A stretch of DNA of 64,000 nt from Thalassospira alkalitolerans (GTDB lineage: Bacteria > Pseudomonadota > Alphaproteobacteria > Rhodospirillales > Thalassospiraceae): the NCBI RefSeq assembly GCF_002115745.1, contig NZ_JFKB01000009.1, positions 124,001 through 188,000 of the forward strand, read 5' to 3'. Position 1 is the first letter of the stretch. Every line of letters starts with the position of its first letter. A model generated the notes under the pieces. The model searched no databases. It saw nothing but the letters and a program-made list of their open reading frames with translations, and was not told where the DNA came from. Shown piece by piece: positions 45,333 to 57,293 of this stretch. A program made the position numbers and the translations under genes.

Positions 45333-46553
45333 ATGTCCTCAGCCATTCGTAATTATGCGCTTGTGACCTCTGCCTATTGGGGGTTTACCCTGACCGATGG
45401 GGCGCTGCGCATGCTTGTGCTGTTGCATTTCAATGCGTTGGGTTATTCGGCGTTTGAAATCGCCTTGCTGTTTGTTCTGTATGAATGTGCCGGTGTTGTT
45501 ACCAATCTTGTCGGTGGCTGGCTGGCACAAGTACGCGGTTTGCGTTTCACGCTTTTTGCCGGGCTGATCCTTCAGATTGGGGCGCTTTCTGCCTTGTCAC
45601 TAACCAACCCGGACTGGTTGCCATGGATATCGGTGGCCTATGTCATGGGCCTGCAGGCAGCCTCAGGCGTCGCCAAGGACCTGACCAAAATGTCGAGCAA
45701 GTCGGCAATCAAAGTTCTGGTCCCCAAAGACGCCGACGGTGCCCTGTTTCGCTGGGTTGCGCTGCTGACCGGGTCAAAAAATGCCCTAAAAGGGGCTGGT
45801 TTCTTCATGGGCGGTGTTCTTTTGGCTTGGCTTGGTTTCTCGGGTGCATTGCTGTTAATGGCTGCTGGATTGACAATCATCCTGATTGCGGTTGCACTGT
45901 CAATCGGATCGGAAATGACCACCCCGGCGGGCAAGACCAAGGCCAAATTTCGCGACGTTTTTTCCAAAGACCGCAAGATCAATGTCCTGTCGGCGGCCCG
46001 TCTGTTCCTGTTCGGATCACGCGATATCTGGTTTGTTGTCGGCTTGCCGGTATTTCTGGCCACAAAACTGGGTTGGGACCACATCGAAATCGGCACCTAT
46101 ATGGCAGCATGGGTGATCGGCTATGGCGTGATACAGGCCATAGCCCCAAAATTGCTGCGCGCCGGATCACATGCCCCGGACGGACGATCAGCACGATTGT
46201 GGATTTTTGGGCTTGTTCTGATCACAGTTCTGATCGCACTGGCCGTGCAGTTTGGCGTTGCCGCCGAAATTGCTGTTCTGGGTGGATTACTGGTGTTCGG
46301 TCTGGTCTTTGCCGTCAATTCATCACTGCACTCTTATTTAATCCTTGCCTATGCCGATGGCGATAAGGTCGCGATGAATGTCGGCTTTTATTACATGTCA
46401 AACGCCATCGGCCGGTTGACCGGAACTATTCTGTCCGGACTGGCCTATATGTATGGTGGTCTGGTGGGCTGCCTTGTGGCGTCGGCAGCGTTTCTTTTGG
46501 TCGGATGGGTGATCAGTTTTGCCTTGCCTGATGCCAAATCGGCAGCAGCCTGA
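45333..46553 (+). CDS. arsJ: ArsJ: major-facilitator exporter of 1-arseno-3-phosphoglycerate
   Basis: 406 aa, about 11-12 membrane helices. The start RNYALVTSAYWGFTLTDGA, ASGVAKDLTKMSSKSAIK and the final YYMSNAIGRLTGTILSGL blocks are typical of ArsJ. Together with the GAPDH it forms an arsenate-export route that needs no reduction. Last gene of the operon; no obvious terminator follows. Confidence 0.92.
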   Translation: MSSAIRNYALVTSAYWGFTLTDGALRMLVLLHFNALGYSAFEIALLFVLYECAGVVTNLVGGWLAQVRGLRFTLFAGLILQIGALSALSLTNPDWLPWISVAYVMGLQAASGVAKDLTKMSSKSAIKVLVPKDADGALFRWVALLTGSKNALKGAGFFMGGVLLAWLGFSGALLLMAAGLTIILIAVALSIGSEMTTPAGKTKAKFRDVFSKDRKINVLSAARLFLFGSRDIWFVVGLPVFLATKLGWDHIEIGTYMAAWVIGYGVIQAIAPKLLRAGSHAPDGRSARLWIFGLVLITVLIALAVQFGVAAEIAVLGGLLVFGLVFAVNSSLHSYLILAYADGDKVAMNVGFYYMSNAIGRLTGTILSGLAYMYGGLVGCLVASAAFLLVGWVISFALPDAKSAAA

Positions 46554-46686
46554 CCCCTCAATCAGAAAAAAGTTATCTCGCAGATGCAGTATAAATCGCT
46601 GAAAAGACTCAAACTTCCGATTTCACGAAAATTTAATCACGTAAAAACCCGTGACAAAACACAACATGTAGGGATACGATTCGAAT
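46554..46686. other. Intergenic segment between arsJ and the phoH leader RNA
   Basis: A possible promoter for the downstream RNA is GTGACA (46651-46656) with TACGAT (46675-46680), 18-nt spacer. The 11-mer TCGCAGATGCA at 46578-46588 recurs inside the RNA at 46769-46779. Confidence 0.35.
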
Positions 46687-46882
46687 GTACGGTCAATAAC
46701 TAGACCGCAGGAGGGGTTCCCGAGTGCCGCGAGAACACGTTGTAAAACGAAATGTTTCGCCCCCCGGATCGCAGATGCAACATGCAGATGCGAACGGCGG
46801 AGAACCCACCCGCCACTTCTATCTCAAGATGAAAATTAAATGCGCGCCTTTCCATGATGGAATGGCGCGTTTTGCTTTTTGG
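46687..46882 (+). ncRNA. Putative structured RNA or phoH leader ending in a terminator
   Basis: About 190 nt without an open frame of interest. A long-range helix pairs GGGTTC (46714-46719) with GAACCC (46802-46807), continued by CC/GG (46720-46721 with 46799-46800) and GCCG (46726-46729) with CGGC (46795-46798). The enclosed part holds GCAGATGC twice (46771-46778 and 46784-46791) and a small CGTT/AACG hairpin. An intrinsic terminator follows at 46842-46880, 25 nt before phoH. It could be a stand-alone small RNA of roughly 6S-like length or a premature-termination leader; I could not match it to a family. Confidence 0.5.
46842..46882 (+). terminator. Strong intrinsic terminator upstream of phoH
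   Basis: CGCGCC (46843-46848) pairs with GGCGCG (46864-46869); after a T/T mismatch TTCCAT pairs with ATGGAA; then TTTT, GC and TTTTT. It ends only 25 nt before the phoH start codon, so it either ends a separate RNA or attenuates phoH. Confidence 0.85.
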
Positions 46883-46904
46883 CTCAATTGATGAGGTGAT
46901 CGTT

Positions 46905-47669
46905 ATGGGTAAGCGCGCAGCACGCCGTCGTAGTCGTCCGCAACAGGCAGATACCAACGTCCATGACCTGTTTAACGGCGACAAATCAAACTGGCATCCA
47001 TTGGATACACCAGGTACCGCTCCGCAAAGCGAACAACGCGATCAAAGCTTCCGTCGCCATATTCGCCCCAAAAGCGAAAATCAAGCCGCCCTTATGGAAG
47101 CCATTGATGCCTTTAACCTCATCCTTGCTCTTGGCCCGGCAGGAACCGGGAAAACATTTATTGCCGTATCCAAGGCTGTCGAAGCCCTCGACAAAGGAGA
47201 AATCGGCCGTATCGTTCTGGCCCGCCCCGCCGTCGAGGCCGGTGAAAACATCGGTTTCCTGCCCGGCGACGTCGAAGCCAAAATGGCACCGTATCTTCGC
47301 CCGCTTTATGACGCGCTAAATGATCGCCTTGGGGCCAAACGCCTGCGCCAATACCTTTCGGATGGTACCATCGAAATCGCCCCGATCGGCTATATGCGTG
47401 GCCGTACGCTGAACAATGCCTTTGTCGTCATTGACGAGGCCCAGAACTGCACCTATGGGCAACTTAAAATGCTAGTGACACGCCTTGGCTGGAATTCAAC
47501 CATGATTCTGACCGGCGATCCGGATCAAACCGACCTTCTGCCAGAAATGTCCGGCCTATCGGAAATGTCTGACCGGCTTGAAAATGTCGAAGACATTTCC
47601 TGCGTCAAATTGGCCGACCAAGATATCGTCCGCCATCCCTTGGTCGCAAGCATGCTGACCGTTCTGTAA
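46905..47669 (+). CDS. phoH: PhoH family ATPase
   Basis: 254 aa. Walker A GPAGTGKT at about 77-84, Walker B FVVIDEAQN and GDPDQTDLLP. The N-terminus is short and basic (MGKRAARRRSRPQ), without the PIN or KH domains of other PhoH-like proteins. PhoH proteins are linked to RNA metabolism and phosphate stress, mechanism unclear. GAGGTGATCGTT sets ATG 46905. Confidence 0.92.
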   Translation: MGKRAARRRSRPQQADTNVHDLFNGDKSNWHPLDTPGTAPQSEQRDQSFRRHIRPKSENQAALMEAIDAFNLILALGPAGTGKTFIAVSKAVEALDKGEIGRIVLARPAVEAGENIGFLPGDVEAKMAPYLRPLYDALNDRLGAKRLRQYLSDGTIEIAPIGYMRGRTLNNAFVVIDEAQNCTYGQLKMLVTRLGWNSTMILTGDPDQTDLLPEMSGLSEMSDRLENVEDISCVKLADQDIVRHPLVASMLTVL

Positions 47670-47691
47670 GTTTCGACACGGCAAACAAAAG

Positions 47692-47727
47692 AAGATGGCG
47701 GGCCCATATCCGGGCCCGCCATCTTTG

Positions 47728-47728
<1 letters not shown>
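47692..47728. terminator. Bidirectional terminator between phoH and thiC
   Basis: Perfect 14-bp stem: AAGATGGCGGGCCC (47692-47705) with GGGCCCGCCATCTT (47712-47725), 6-nt loop ATATCC. T-rich on the plus side and A-rich (CAAAAGAAG) before the stem, so it can work for both convergent genes. Confidence 0.92.
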
Positions 47729-49659
<1,931 letters not shown>

Positions 49660-49700
49660 TTACCATGATGTGAAAACAGGTTTGAAAATGCCGGCATCTG

Positions 49701-49797
49701 CACCATCCCTACGCCAGTATGAACTGGATCAGGTTCAAAGGGTCACTGCGCTGCAAAGCCAGCAGAATCTCAGCCCCTTGTCGGAGCCCCCCTGGTG
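49701..49797 (-). promoter_or_regulatory. TPP (thiamine pyrophosphate) riboswitch upstream of thiC
   Basis: On the minus strand: AAGGGGCTGAGAT, then TGAACCTGATCCAGTTCA, then ACTGGCGTAGGGA, the canonical Thi-box order. CACC (49797-49794) and GGTG (49704-49701) close the P1 helix. No terminator is evident between it and thiC, so it probably controls translation start. Confidence 0.96.
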
Positions 49798-49899
49798 ATC
49801 GATTGCACGATTGCAATTTATGCGGGTTATGTCAATCGGTGTCGCGCGCCAATACTATATCCGAAACTCTTTGGACTAGACCGCTTGGAAGCTTGGCCG

Positions 49900-50910
49900 C
49901 TAGCGGCCCATCGCCATTTCGCCGCTTGAAACAGGAATATCTTCCTGACCGGCCTTGCGCGCACGTCCAGTGTGCCAGAATTCCGGGTCTTCGGTATAAC
50001 CAGTGAATTCATCAAGATGGATATCTTCGGGCGGCTCAGGGTGAATGGTGATATCAAGATCGGGATATTCTGATCGAATATTATCCATCACCTGATGGCA
50101 GATGGTATGTGCATCACGCATCAGCATCCCACCATCCATGATTAGCTCAATCTCGGCAAAACGGTGAACGCCCGATGATCGAGTCCGCAACCGGTGAATA
50201 CCGATCACCGACGCATTTTTCATTGTCAGTTCAATAATCCGCTGGCTATCCGAATCGGGCAATTCCTGATCCATCAGGACCGAAACGGAATTCCGTCCGA
50301 CTTTGACCGCAGAATACAAAAGAAACAGCGCAACCAATCCACCAATCAACGGATCGGCCCAATTGAAACCGGAAAATCCGGCAACAAGGGCAATAATCAC
50401 CGCCAGATTGGCAAAAATATCGCTGCTGTAATGCAGGGAATCGGCATCAACCGCCAACGAACCGGACATGCGCACCGCTTTTCGTTGCAGCAACACCAAA
50501 CCAACCGTCATCACCACCGACACTGCCATGATCCAGACACCTTCGATGGCAAATTTGACCGGCTGGGGTTCACTGATGCGCGATGCGGCCTCGGCCAAAA
50601 CCAAAATTGCCGCACCGATCATAAAAGCAGACTGAAAAAGCCCGGCCAGTGGTTCGGCCTTGCCATGCCCAAAACGGTGATCGTGATCGGCGGGCCGCCA
50701 TGCGCTTCGCACCGCCATGAAGTTGATCACAGACGTACCGACGTCAAGCATGCTATCGATCATGGATGATAACAGGCTAACCGAATCGGTCAGGAACCAG
50801 CCCACGGCTTTGATTGCAATCAGCGTCGCAGCTATGACAATGGAGGCCGTCGTTGCCCGACGTGCCCACATTTCCCTTTGCGCGATGTCAATGACAGGAC
50901 ATTGCATCAT
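49900..50910 (-). CDS. Cation diffusion facilitator (FieF-like metal exporter)
   Basis: 336 aa. Six membrane helices and a C-terminal cytoplasmic domain. Transport-site ligands D52, D56 (SMIDSMLDVG), H160 and D164 (DSLHYSSD) are all present, a DD-HD set as in FieF (Zn/Fe/Cd). RFGHGKAEPLAG is conserved. The extra acidic tail (about 30 residues past the usual domain) is lineage-specific. Two tandem ATGs at 50910 and 50907. Confidence 0.93.
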   Translation of the reverse strand: MMQCPVIDIAQREMWARRATTASIVIAATLIAIKAVGWFLTDSVSLLSSMIDSMLDVGTSVINFMAVRSAWRPADHDHRFGHGKAEPLAGLFQSAFMIGAAILVLAEAASRISEPQPVKFAIEGVWIMAVSVVMTVGLVLLQRKAVRMSGSLAVDADSLHYSSDIFANLAVIIALVAGFSGFNWADPLIGGLVALFLLYSAVKVGRNSVSVLMDQELPDSDSQRIIELTMKNASVIGIHRLRTRSSGVHRFAEIELIMDGGMLMRDAHTICHQVMDNIRSEYPDLDITIHPEPPEDIHLDEFTGYTEDPEFWHTGRARKAGQEDIPVSSGEMAMGR

Positions 50911-51117
50911 ACTCTACAGACCCTTGGTCTTCATTTTCCGCTCGCTGATCGCGATTTTATATCGTGAATTAACGTAATATGTAATGACTATTGACATACT
51001 TTGACCTTCGTCTGCGCAGCAAATAGCGCATATTTGATATTCCGCAAGGTTTCCAAACCCGTGCCAAGCGATTATATCAGCCATACAGGCGGATAAGAAA
51101 AAACAACAGGTCCACTT

Positions 51118-53097
51118 ATGATTGTTGAAATCGGACACTATGCTCTTGTGCTGTCACTTGTGATGGCAATGGCACAATCGACCATACCATTTATTGCCGC
51201 ATCCCGACGCGATATTGTTCTTCTCAAAATAGCACCGCGTCTGGCAATTGCCTGCTTTGCACTGGTTGGAACCAGCTTTGCGGCTCTGACCTATGCCTAT
51301 GTCACGTCCGATTTTTCAGTCGTCAATGTGATCGCCAACAGCCATACATCCAAACCACTGATCTATAAAATCACCGGCGTCTGGGCCAATCACGAGGGCT
51401 CGATGTTATTATGGGTGATGATCCTGACGCTGTTTGCGTCCGCCGTTGCCGCCTTTGGCCGCAACCTGCCGCCCAGCTTGCTGGCGCGCGTCATTGGCGT
51501 GATGGGCATCATCGCACTTGGCTTCCTGTTGTTCATCTTGCTGACATCAAATCCGTTTGAACGCGTGGTCAATCCGCCGCTAAATGGCGAAGGCATGAAC
51601 CCCCTGTTGCAGGATCCGGGCATCGCCATTCACCCGCCCTTCTTGTACCTTGGCTACGTCGGTTTTTCGGTCGCCTTTGCCTTTGCGGTGGCGGCCCTGA
51701 TCGAAGGCCGGGTTGATCCGGCATGGGCGCGCTGGGTCCGACCATGGACATTGGCGGCATGGGTCTTTTTAACGGCCGGGATCGGCCTTGGATCATGGTG
51801 GGCCTATTACGAACTGGGCTGGGGCGGCTGGTGGTTCTGGGATCCGGTTGAAAACGCATCCTTCATGCCATGGTTGGCCGGTACCGCCCTTTTGCATTCG
51901 GCCATTGTTGTTGAAAAGCGCGACGCTCTTAAAAGCTGGACAATCTTTCTGGCGATCCTTGCCTTTTCCTTCTCGTTGCTGGGGACCTTCCTTGTGCGTT
52001 CCGGCGCGCTGACATCGGTTCACGCCTTTGCCACCGATCCGACGCGCGGGGTGTTTATCCTGTTCCTACTCTGTCTGACAGTCGGTGGGTCGTTAATGCT
52101 ATATGCTTGGCGCGCCCCAACCCTTAAGGGCGGCGGACTGTTTCAACCGATCTCACGCGAAGGGGCATTGGTGTTTAACAATGTCCTGCTGTCGATTGCC
52201 GCTGCCATGGTGCTGCTCGGAACACTCTATCCGCTGTTGCTGGAAACCGTGACCGGAGAAAAGATTTCAGTCGGCGCGCCATTCTTTAATTCGACATTCG
52301 TTCCGATCATGACTCCGGCCATTATCGCCATGGTCTTTGGCCCGTTAATGCCATGGAAACGTGCCGATCTGTTCGCCGTCCTGGGCAAGCTCAAGATCGC
52401 CATTGCCGCCGTTATACTGGTACTGCTGGTAACTTACTGGCTTGCCGGTGGACCGGCCTTTGCCCTGTTCGGTATGGGACTGGCCACATGGCTGTTTGTC
52501 GGCACTATTCTGGAATGGACAAGCCGCATCAAACTGTTCCGCGGACCGCTTAAAACCAGTTTGCGGCGCATGCGTAATTTGCCGCGCTCGGCCCATGGTA
52601 CGATGCTGGCCCATGCCGGGGTCGCAATTGTTGTTGCGGGCATCACCGGGTCACAAGCCTGGACCGAAGAATCGGTTCAATCGCTCGGCATTGGCGACAG
52701 CACCGTGCTTTCGGGCCATACCTTTACACTCAGCAGCCTTCGCGAATACGAGGGGCCAAACTTTGTTGCCCGCGAAGCCACCATTACCATTGCAACGCCC
52801 GGCGAACGCACCATCACCCTGACCCCGGAAAAACGGGTCTATACGGTTGAAGGCATGCCAACGACCGAGGCCGGCATTCAGTCTGGCATCACCGGCGATA
52901 TCTATGCAGTGATCGGTGACGAGGATGCCAATGGTAAATGGGTCACCCGCTTCTATGTCAAACCGATGATCCCCTGGATGTGGACTGGCGGATTGGTCAT
53001 GGTTCTGGGTGGATTGATGTCATTATCAGACCGTCGTTATCGTGTCGGCGCACCGGCACGCTCCACCAAAGCCGCCCCTACTGTCCCGGCTGAATAA
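51118..53097 (+). CDS. ccmF: Cytochrome c-type biogenesis protein CcmF (heme lyase subunit)
   Basis: 659 aa polytopic membrane protein. The tryptophan-rich heme-handling motif (positions about 51796-51867: GSWWAYYELGWGGWWFWDP then VENASF) and conserved histidines, including those in WANHEGSMLLW and TALLHSAIVVEKR, are visible. It attaches heme to apocytochromes c on the periplasmic side. ccmI follows at once; ccmE, ccmG and ccmH are not in this window. Confidence 0.95.
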   Translation: MIVEIGHYALVLSLVMAMAQSTIPFIAASRRDIVLLKIAPRLAIACFALVGTSFAALTYAYVTSDFSVVNVIANSHTSKPLIYKITGVWANHEGSMLLWVMILTLFASAVAAFGRNLPPSLLARVIGVMGIIALGFLLFILLTSNPFERVVNPPLNGEGMNPLLQDPGIAIHPPFLYLGYVGFSVAFAFAVAALIEGRVDPAWARWVRPWTLAAWVFLTAGIGLGSWWAYYELGWGGWWFWDPVENASFMPWLAGTALLHSAIVVEKRDALKSWTIFLAILAFSFSLLGTFLVRSGALTSVHAFATDPTRGVFILFLLCLTVGGSLMLYAWRAPTLKGGGLFQPISREGALVFNNVLLSIAAAMVLLGTLYPLLLETVTGEKISVGAPFFNSTFVPIMTPAIIAMVFGPLMPWKRADLFAVLGKLKIAIAAVILVLLVTYWLAGGPAFALFGMGLATWLFVGTILEWTSRIKLFRGPLKTSLRRMRNLPRSAHGTMLAHAGVAIVVAGITGSQAWTEESVQSLGIGDSTVLSGHTFTLSSLREYEGPNFVAREATITIATPGERTITLTPEKRVYTVEGMPTTEAGIQSGITGDIYAVIGDEDANGKWVTRFYVKPMIPWMWTGGLVMVLGGLMSLSDRRYRVGAPARSTKAAPTVPAE

Positions 53098-53113
53098 AGC
53101 GTTAGGAATTTCG

Positions 53114-54358
53114 ATGACGATCTGGATTGTTCTTGGCGCCCTGACGCTTCTGGTGGGCGGTTATATTCTCTGGCCACTCTGGCGCGGAAATACAGTTTCT
53201 GCGCCAGATGCACCCGATACTGATAACGACGAATTGCAGCGCGATCTTGCCGTTTACCGTGATCAGCTTGCCGAAATTGACCGCGATATTGATCGTGGTG
53301 TTTTGACCACCGAACAGGCCGATGCGGCAAGAATTGAAGTCCAACGCCGCATTCTTTCTACCGATCAGCGCATCCAAAGCCGCAGCCTATCGGGCGAAGC
53401 AATGGCGCATGTCTCACGCCTGCGCCCAGTTGTTGCGGTGTTCACACTTGTCCTGCTTGTCGTCGGGATCGGGTTTTATATCAATCTTGGTCGACCGGAT
53501 TTACCGGATCGCCCAATCGCCAGCCGTGGCGATGAAATCATGGCCGCCCGGCAGGCGCGCGACGTCGATTCCAACCGGACAACGGCATTTAACCGTGCTG
53601 TTCAGGATTTGTCTAACCGACTGCTTGAAAATCCCGATGACCTCAAAGGCTGGGAGCTTCTTGGCGCCAGCTTGATGGCGCTCGGCCGCGCCGAAGAAGC
53701 GCAAACCGCCTTCCTTGAAGCGGTAAAACGATCCGGTCGCGACGGAGACTATCTGGCAATGTATGCCGAAAGTGTCATTCGCGCCGAAAACGGGCAAGTC
53801 AACGTCATCGCACGCGGTGCATTGGAAGAAGCCGCCAAATCCGGCAGCAAGGATCCGCGCATCCAATATTTCCTGGGCCTGGCAGACGCACAAAATGGCA
53901 ATGTTGCCGCAGCCATTGATCGCTGGATCATGCTGGTCAATGCGGCACCGGCCGATGCCAGCTGGCTTCCAATGGTTCTTGGCCGGATCGAAGAATCGGC
54001 AATTGCACAGGGCATAGATATCGCGGGCCGGATCACCATCACGCCACCAATGGTATCAAATACCCCCTCCGAGACAAACGGCCCCAACCGCGAAGAAATG
54101 GAAGCCGCCGCCGAGATGACACCGGAACAACGCCAGGAAATGATCCTTGGCATGGTGTCCCAGCTTGCCGACAGGCTGAAAGAAAACCCCGATAACCCCG
54201 AAGGATGGGCGCGTCTGATTCGGGCCTATGCCGTCATCAATAACCCGGACATGGCACAACAGGCCTATGACACTGCCCGTCATCAATTCGCTGACAATTC
54301 CGAACTATTGGCACAGTTTTCCAGCCTTGCCGCCGAGCTTGGCATTCCGGTGAACTGA
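53114..54358 (+). CDS. ccmI: Cytochrome c biogenesis protein CcmI
   Basis: 414 aa. Two membrane helices (IWIVLGALTLLVGGYILWPL and VVAVFTLVLLVVGIGFYI) flank a cytoplasmic leucine-zipper-like loop (VYRDQLAEIDRDIDRGVLT); a periplasmic TPR region follows (NPDDLKGWELLGASLMALGR). CcmI is the apocytochrome chaperone that feeds the CcmF/H lyase. TTAGGA sets ATG 53114, 16 nt after ccmF. Confidence 0.92.
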   Translation: MTIWIVLGALTLLVGGYILWPLWRGNTVSAPDAPDTDNDELQRDLAVYRDQLAEIDRDIDRGVLTTEQADAARIEVQRRILSTDQRIQSRSLSGEAMAHVSRLRPVVAVFTLVLLVVGIGFYINLGRPDLPDRPIASRGDEIMAARQARDVDSNRTTAFNRAVQDLSNRLLENPDDLKGWELLGASLMALGRAEEAQTAFLEAVKRSGRDGDYLAMYAESVIRAENGQVNVIARGALEEAAKSGSKDPRIQYFLGLADAQNGNVAAAIDRWIMLVNAAPADASWLPMVLGRIEESAIAQGIDIAGRITITPPMVSNTPSETNGPNREEMEAAAEMTPEQRQEMILGMVSQLADRLKENPDNPEGWARLIRAYAVINNPDMAQQAYDTARHQFADNSELLAQFSSLAAELGIPVN

Positions 54359-54432
54359 CATTGCGTCACGTGCCTTGATGCCGCGGGCTTGCTATAACTT
54401 CGCCCGATTCTCGCCATTTCGGCCCCTAAAAT

Positions 54433-54470
54433 AAAGCGCACCGCGGTTCAGGCACGGTGCGCTTTTGCTT
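54433..54470 (+). terminator. Intrinsic terminator of ccmF-ccmI
   Basis: AAAGCGCACCG (54433-54443) pairs with CGGTGCGCTTT (54455-54465), followed by TTGCTTTG. Confidence 0.85.
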
Positions 54471-54729
54471 TGTCGGATGATATGGGACATGTACGGATTA
54501 ATACGTAAGCATAGTATTAATCATATTTTTTTGCCCCCTATCCTATTGATTTGTCGTCAGACTTAGTCAATATGAAAACTGAACTACGTTCGAAAAGCTG
54601 CCGCACTGACCTACAATGTTGAAATTATTCTGTCTTTTTCTTCATTTTATGACAAAGATTGAGTATAATTTCTGACTATCAAAAGGGGTGCATTCGACAA
54701 TACCCCATCCAAAAGAATAAGGACGATGC
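54471..54729. other. AT-rich region upstream of the orphan response regulator
   Basis: About 260 bp, clearly more AT-rich than its surroundings. It holds a perfect 9-bp inverted repeat followed by a T-run (54496-54532) and must carry the response-regulator promoter. No gene seen. Confidence 0.4.
54496..54532 (+). promoter_or_regulatory. AT-rich inverted repeat with T-run
   Basis: GATTAATAC (54496-54504) and GTATTAATC (54514-54522) around a 9-nt spacer, followed by ATATTTTTTTG. It may be an operator or an unusually AT-rich second terminator behind ccmI. Confidence 0.45.
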
Positions 54730-55176
54730 ATGATCGCCGGTGCCAACGGGACCGTAAGCAATTTGCTGCTGATTGAAGACAATCCGGGGGACGCCCGGCT
54801 GGTTCAAGAAGCTCTGCGCGAATTCACCCATCCGGTTAATCTGCATCACGTCAAAGATGCGATGACAGCCCGTCAGTTCCTGCAACAGGATGGCCCCTAT
54901 CGCAACGCCCCCAAACCCCGTCTGATTCTTCTGGATTTGAACATGCCGCGCAAGGATGGCCGGGAAATGTTGCGCGAAATCCGCAACGACCCGTCATCGG
55001 CATCGATCCCGGTTATCGTCCTGACCACATCCGGGGCTGAACACGATGTCGACCTTTGCTATGCTGCCGGGGCGAATTGCTATTTGCGCAAGCCGGTGGA
55101 TGTCACCGAATTTATCGACCTTATGAAAATGATTGAATCTTTCTGGCTGGGCTTGGCTCTAACGCCGTCCCCCTGA
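54730..55176 (+). CDS. Stand-alone response regulator (Rcp1-like CheY-type)
   Basis: 148 aa, receiver domain only. Acidic pair E-D (LLIEDNPGDARL), phospho-acceptor Asp in LILLDLNMPRKDG, Thr-Thr in VLTTSG and the Lys in YLRKPVD. The ENxGDARLxxEAL style and insertions resemble Rcp1-type partners of phytochrome-like or hybrid kinases. No kinase gene adjoins, so the partner is unknown. Confidence 0.9.
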   Translation: MIAGANGTVSNLLLIEDNPGDARLVQEALREFTHPVNLHHVKDAMTARQFLQQDGPYRNAPKPRLILLDLNMPRKDGREMLREIRNDPSSASIPVIVLTTSGAEHDVDLCYAAGANCYLRKPVDVTEFIDLMKMIESFWLGLALTPSP

Positions 55177-55323
55177 CACCTCGTCATCAGCACTTTGGTC
55201 CAGGCATCTTATATCCCCCCAACGTTCAGTGACATACCACGCCTCTGCGCCGCTTGACCGGTGCTGTGGATGGCACCTCCACCGGGATAGTCACTTGCTG
55301 ACTTCAAATCACAGACTGACATC

Positions 55324-55351
55324 AAAAAAGGCCGCTGTTTCCACAGCGGCC
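55324..55351 (-). terminator. Intrinsic terminator of the atp operon
   Basis: On the minus strand GGCCGCTGT and ACAGCGGCC (55351-55330) form a 9-bp stem with a 4-nt loop followed by six Ts. It lies 26 nt after the atpC stop. Confidence 0.92.
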
Positions 55352-55377
55352 CTTTCCATAAAATCGAAGATCGATGA

Positions 55378-55782
55378 TCAGTTGGACAATGCAGCAATAA
55401 GTGCACGGGCAACGTCAAACGCACGTTCGGCATTTGCCTTGTCATGCGCCGTGGTTGCTGCCTTCAGATCGGCTTCGGCGGCTTCAAGACGCGCCTGGGC
55501 TTCATCGGCCTTGATGTCGGAAACCGGAACGGCTTCTTCGGCCAGAATGGTGCAACGTTCGGGGTTAACCTCGGCGACACCTCCGGCGACGAAGATACGC
55601 TCGGAAACCTTACCACCTGCATAGATGTCGATGACACCCGGACGAATGGTCGAGATCATCGGCGAATGCTTCGGCAGCACGCCAAAATTCCCGTCCGTGC
55701 CCGGAACAACGACCATCTCGACCGGCTCGGATTTGAGCAGGGCAGACGGCGAAACAAGTTCCAGTACAGTCGTATCAGTCAT
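55378..55782 (-). CDS. atpC: ATP synthase F1 subunit epsilon
   Basis: 134 aa. N-terminal beta-sandwich (LELVSPSALL, VVVPGTDGNFGVLPKHSPMIS) followed by the C-terminal helical region. Part of the central stalk and an inhibitor of hydrolysis. Last gene of atpHAGDC. Confidence 0.95.
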   Translation of the reverse strand: MTDTTVLELVSPSALLKSEPVEMVVVPGTDGNFGVLPKHSPMISTIRPGVIDIYAGGKVSERIFVAGGVAEVNPERCTILAEEAVPVSDIKADEAQARLEAAEADLKAATTAHDKANAERAFDVARALIAALSN

Positions 55783-55823
55783 GACAGTCCTCGCTCCCTA
55801 GGCGGAGGGGGACCGAAACTGCC

Positions 55824-57275
<1,452 letters not shown>

Positions 57276-57293
57276 TTAGTTCCTGCGACCCGC

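Noticed and set aside
46700-46830. 6S RNA (ssrS) or SRP RNA assignment for the phoH leader
   Set aside because: Overall size and a closing stem would fit 6S, but I could not place the conserved bubble elements, and the SRP GGAA-tetraloop motif is absent. Left as an unassigned RNA.
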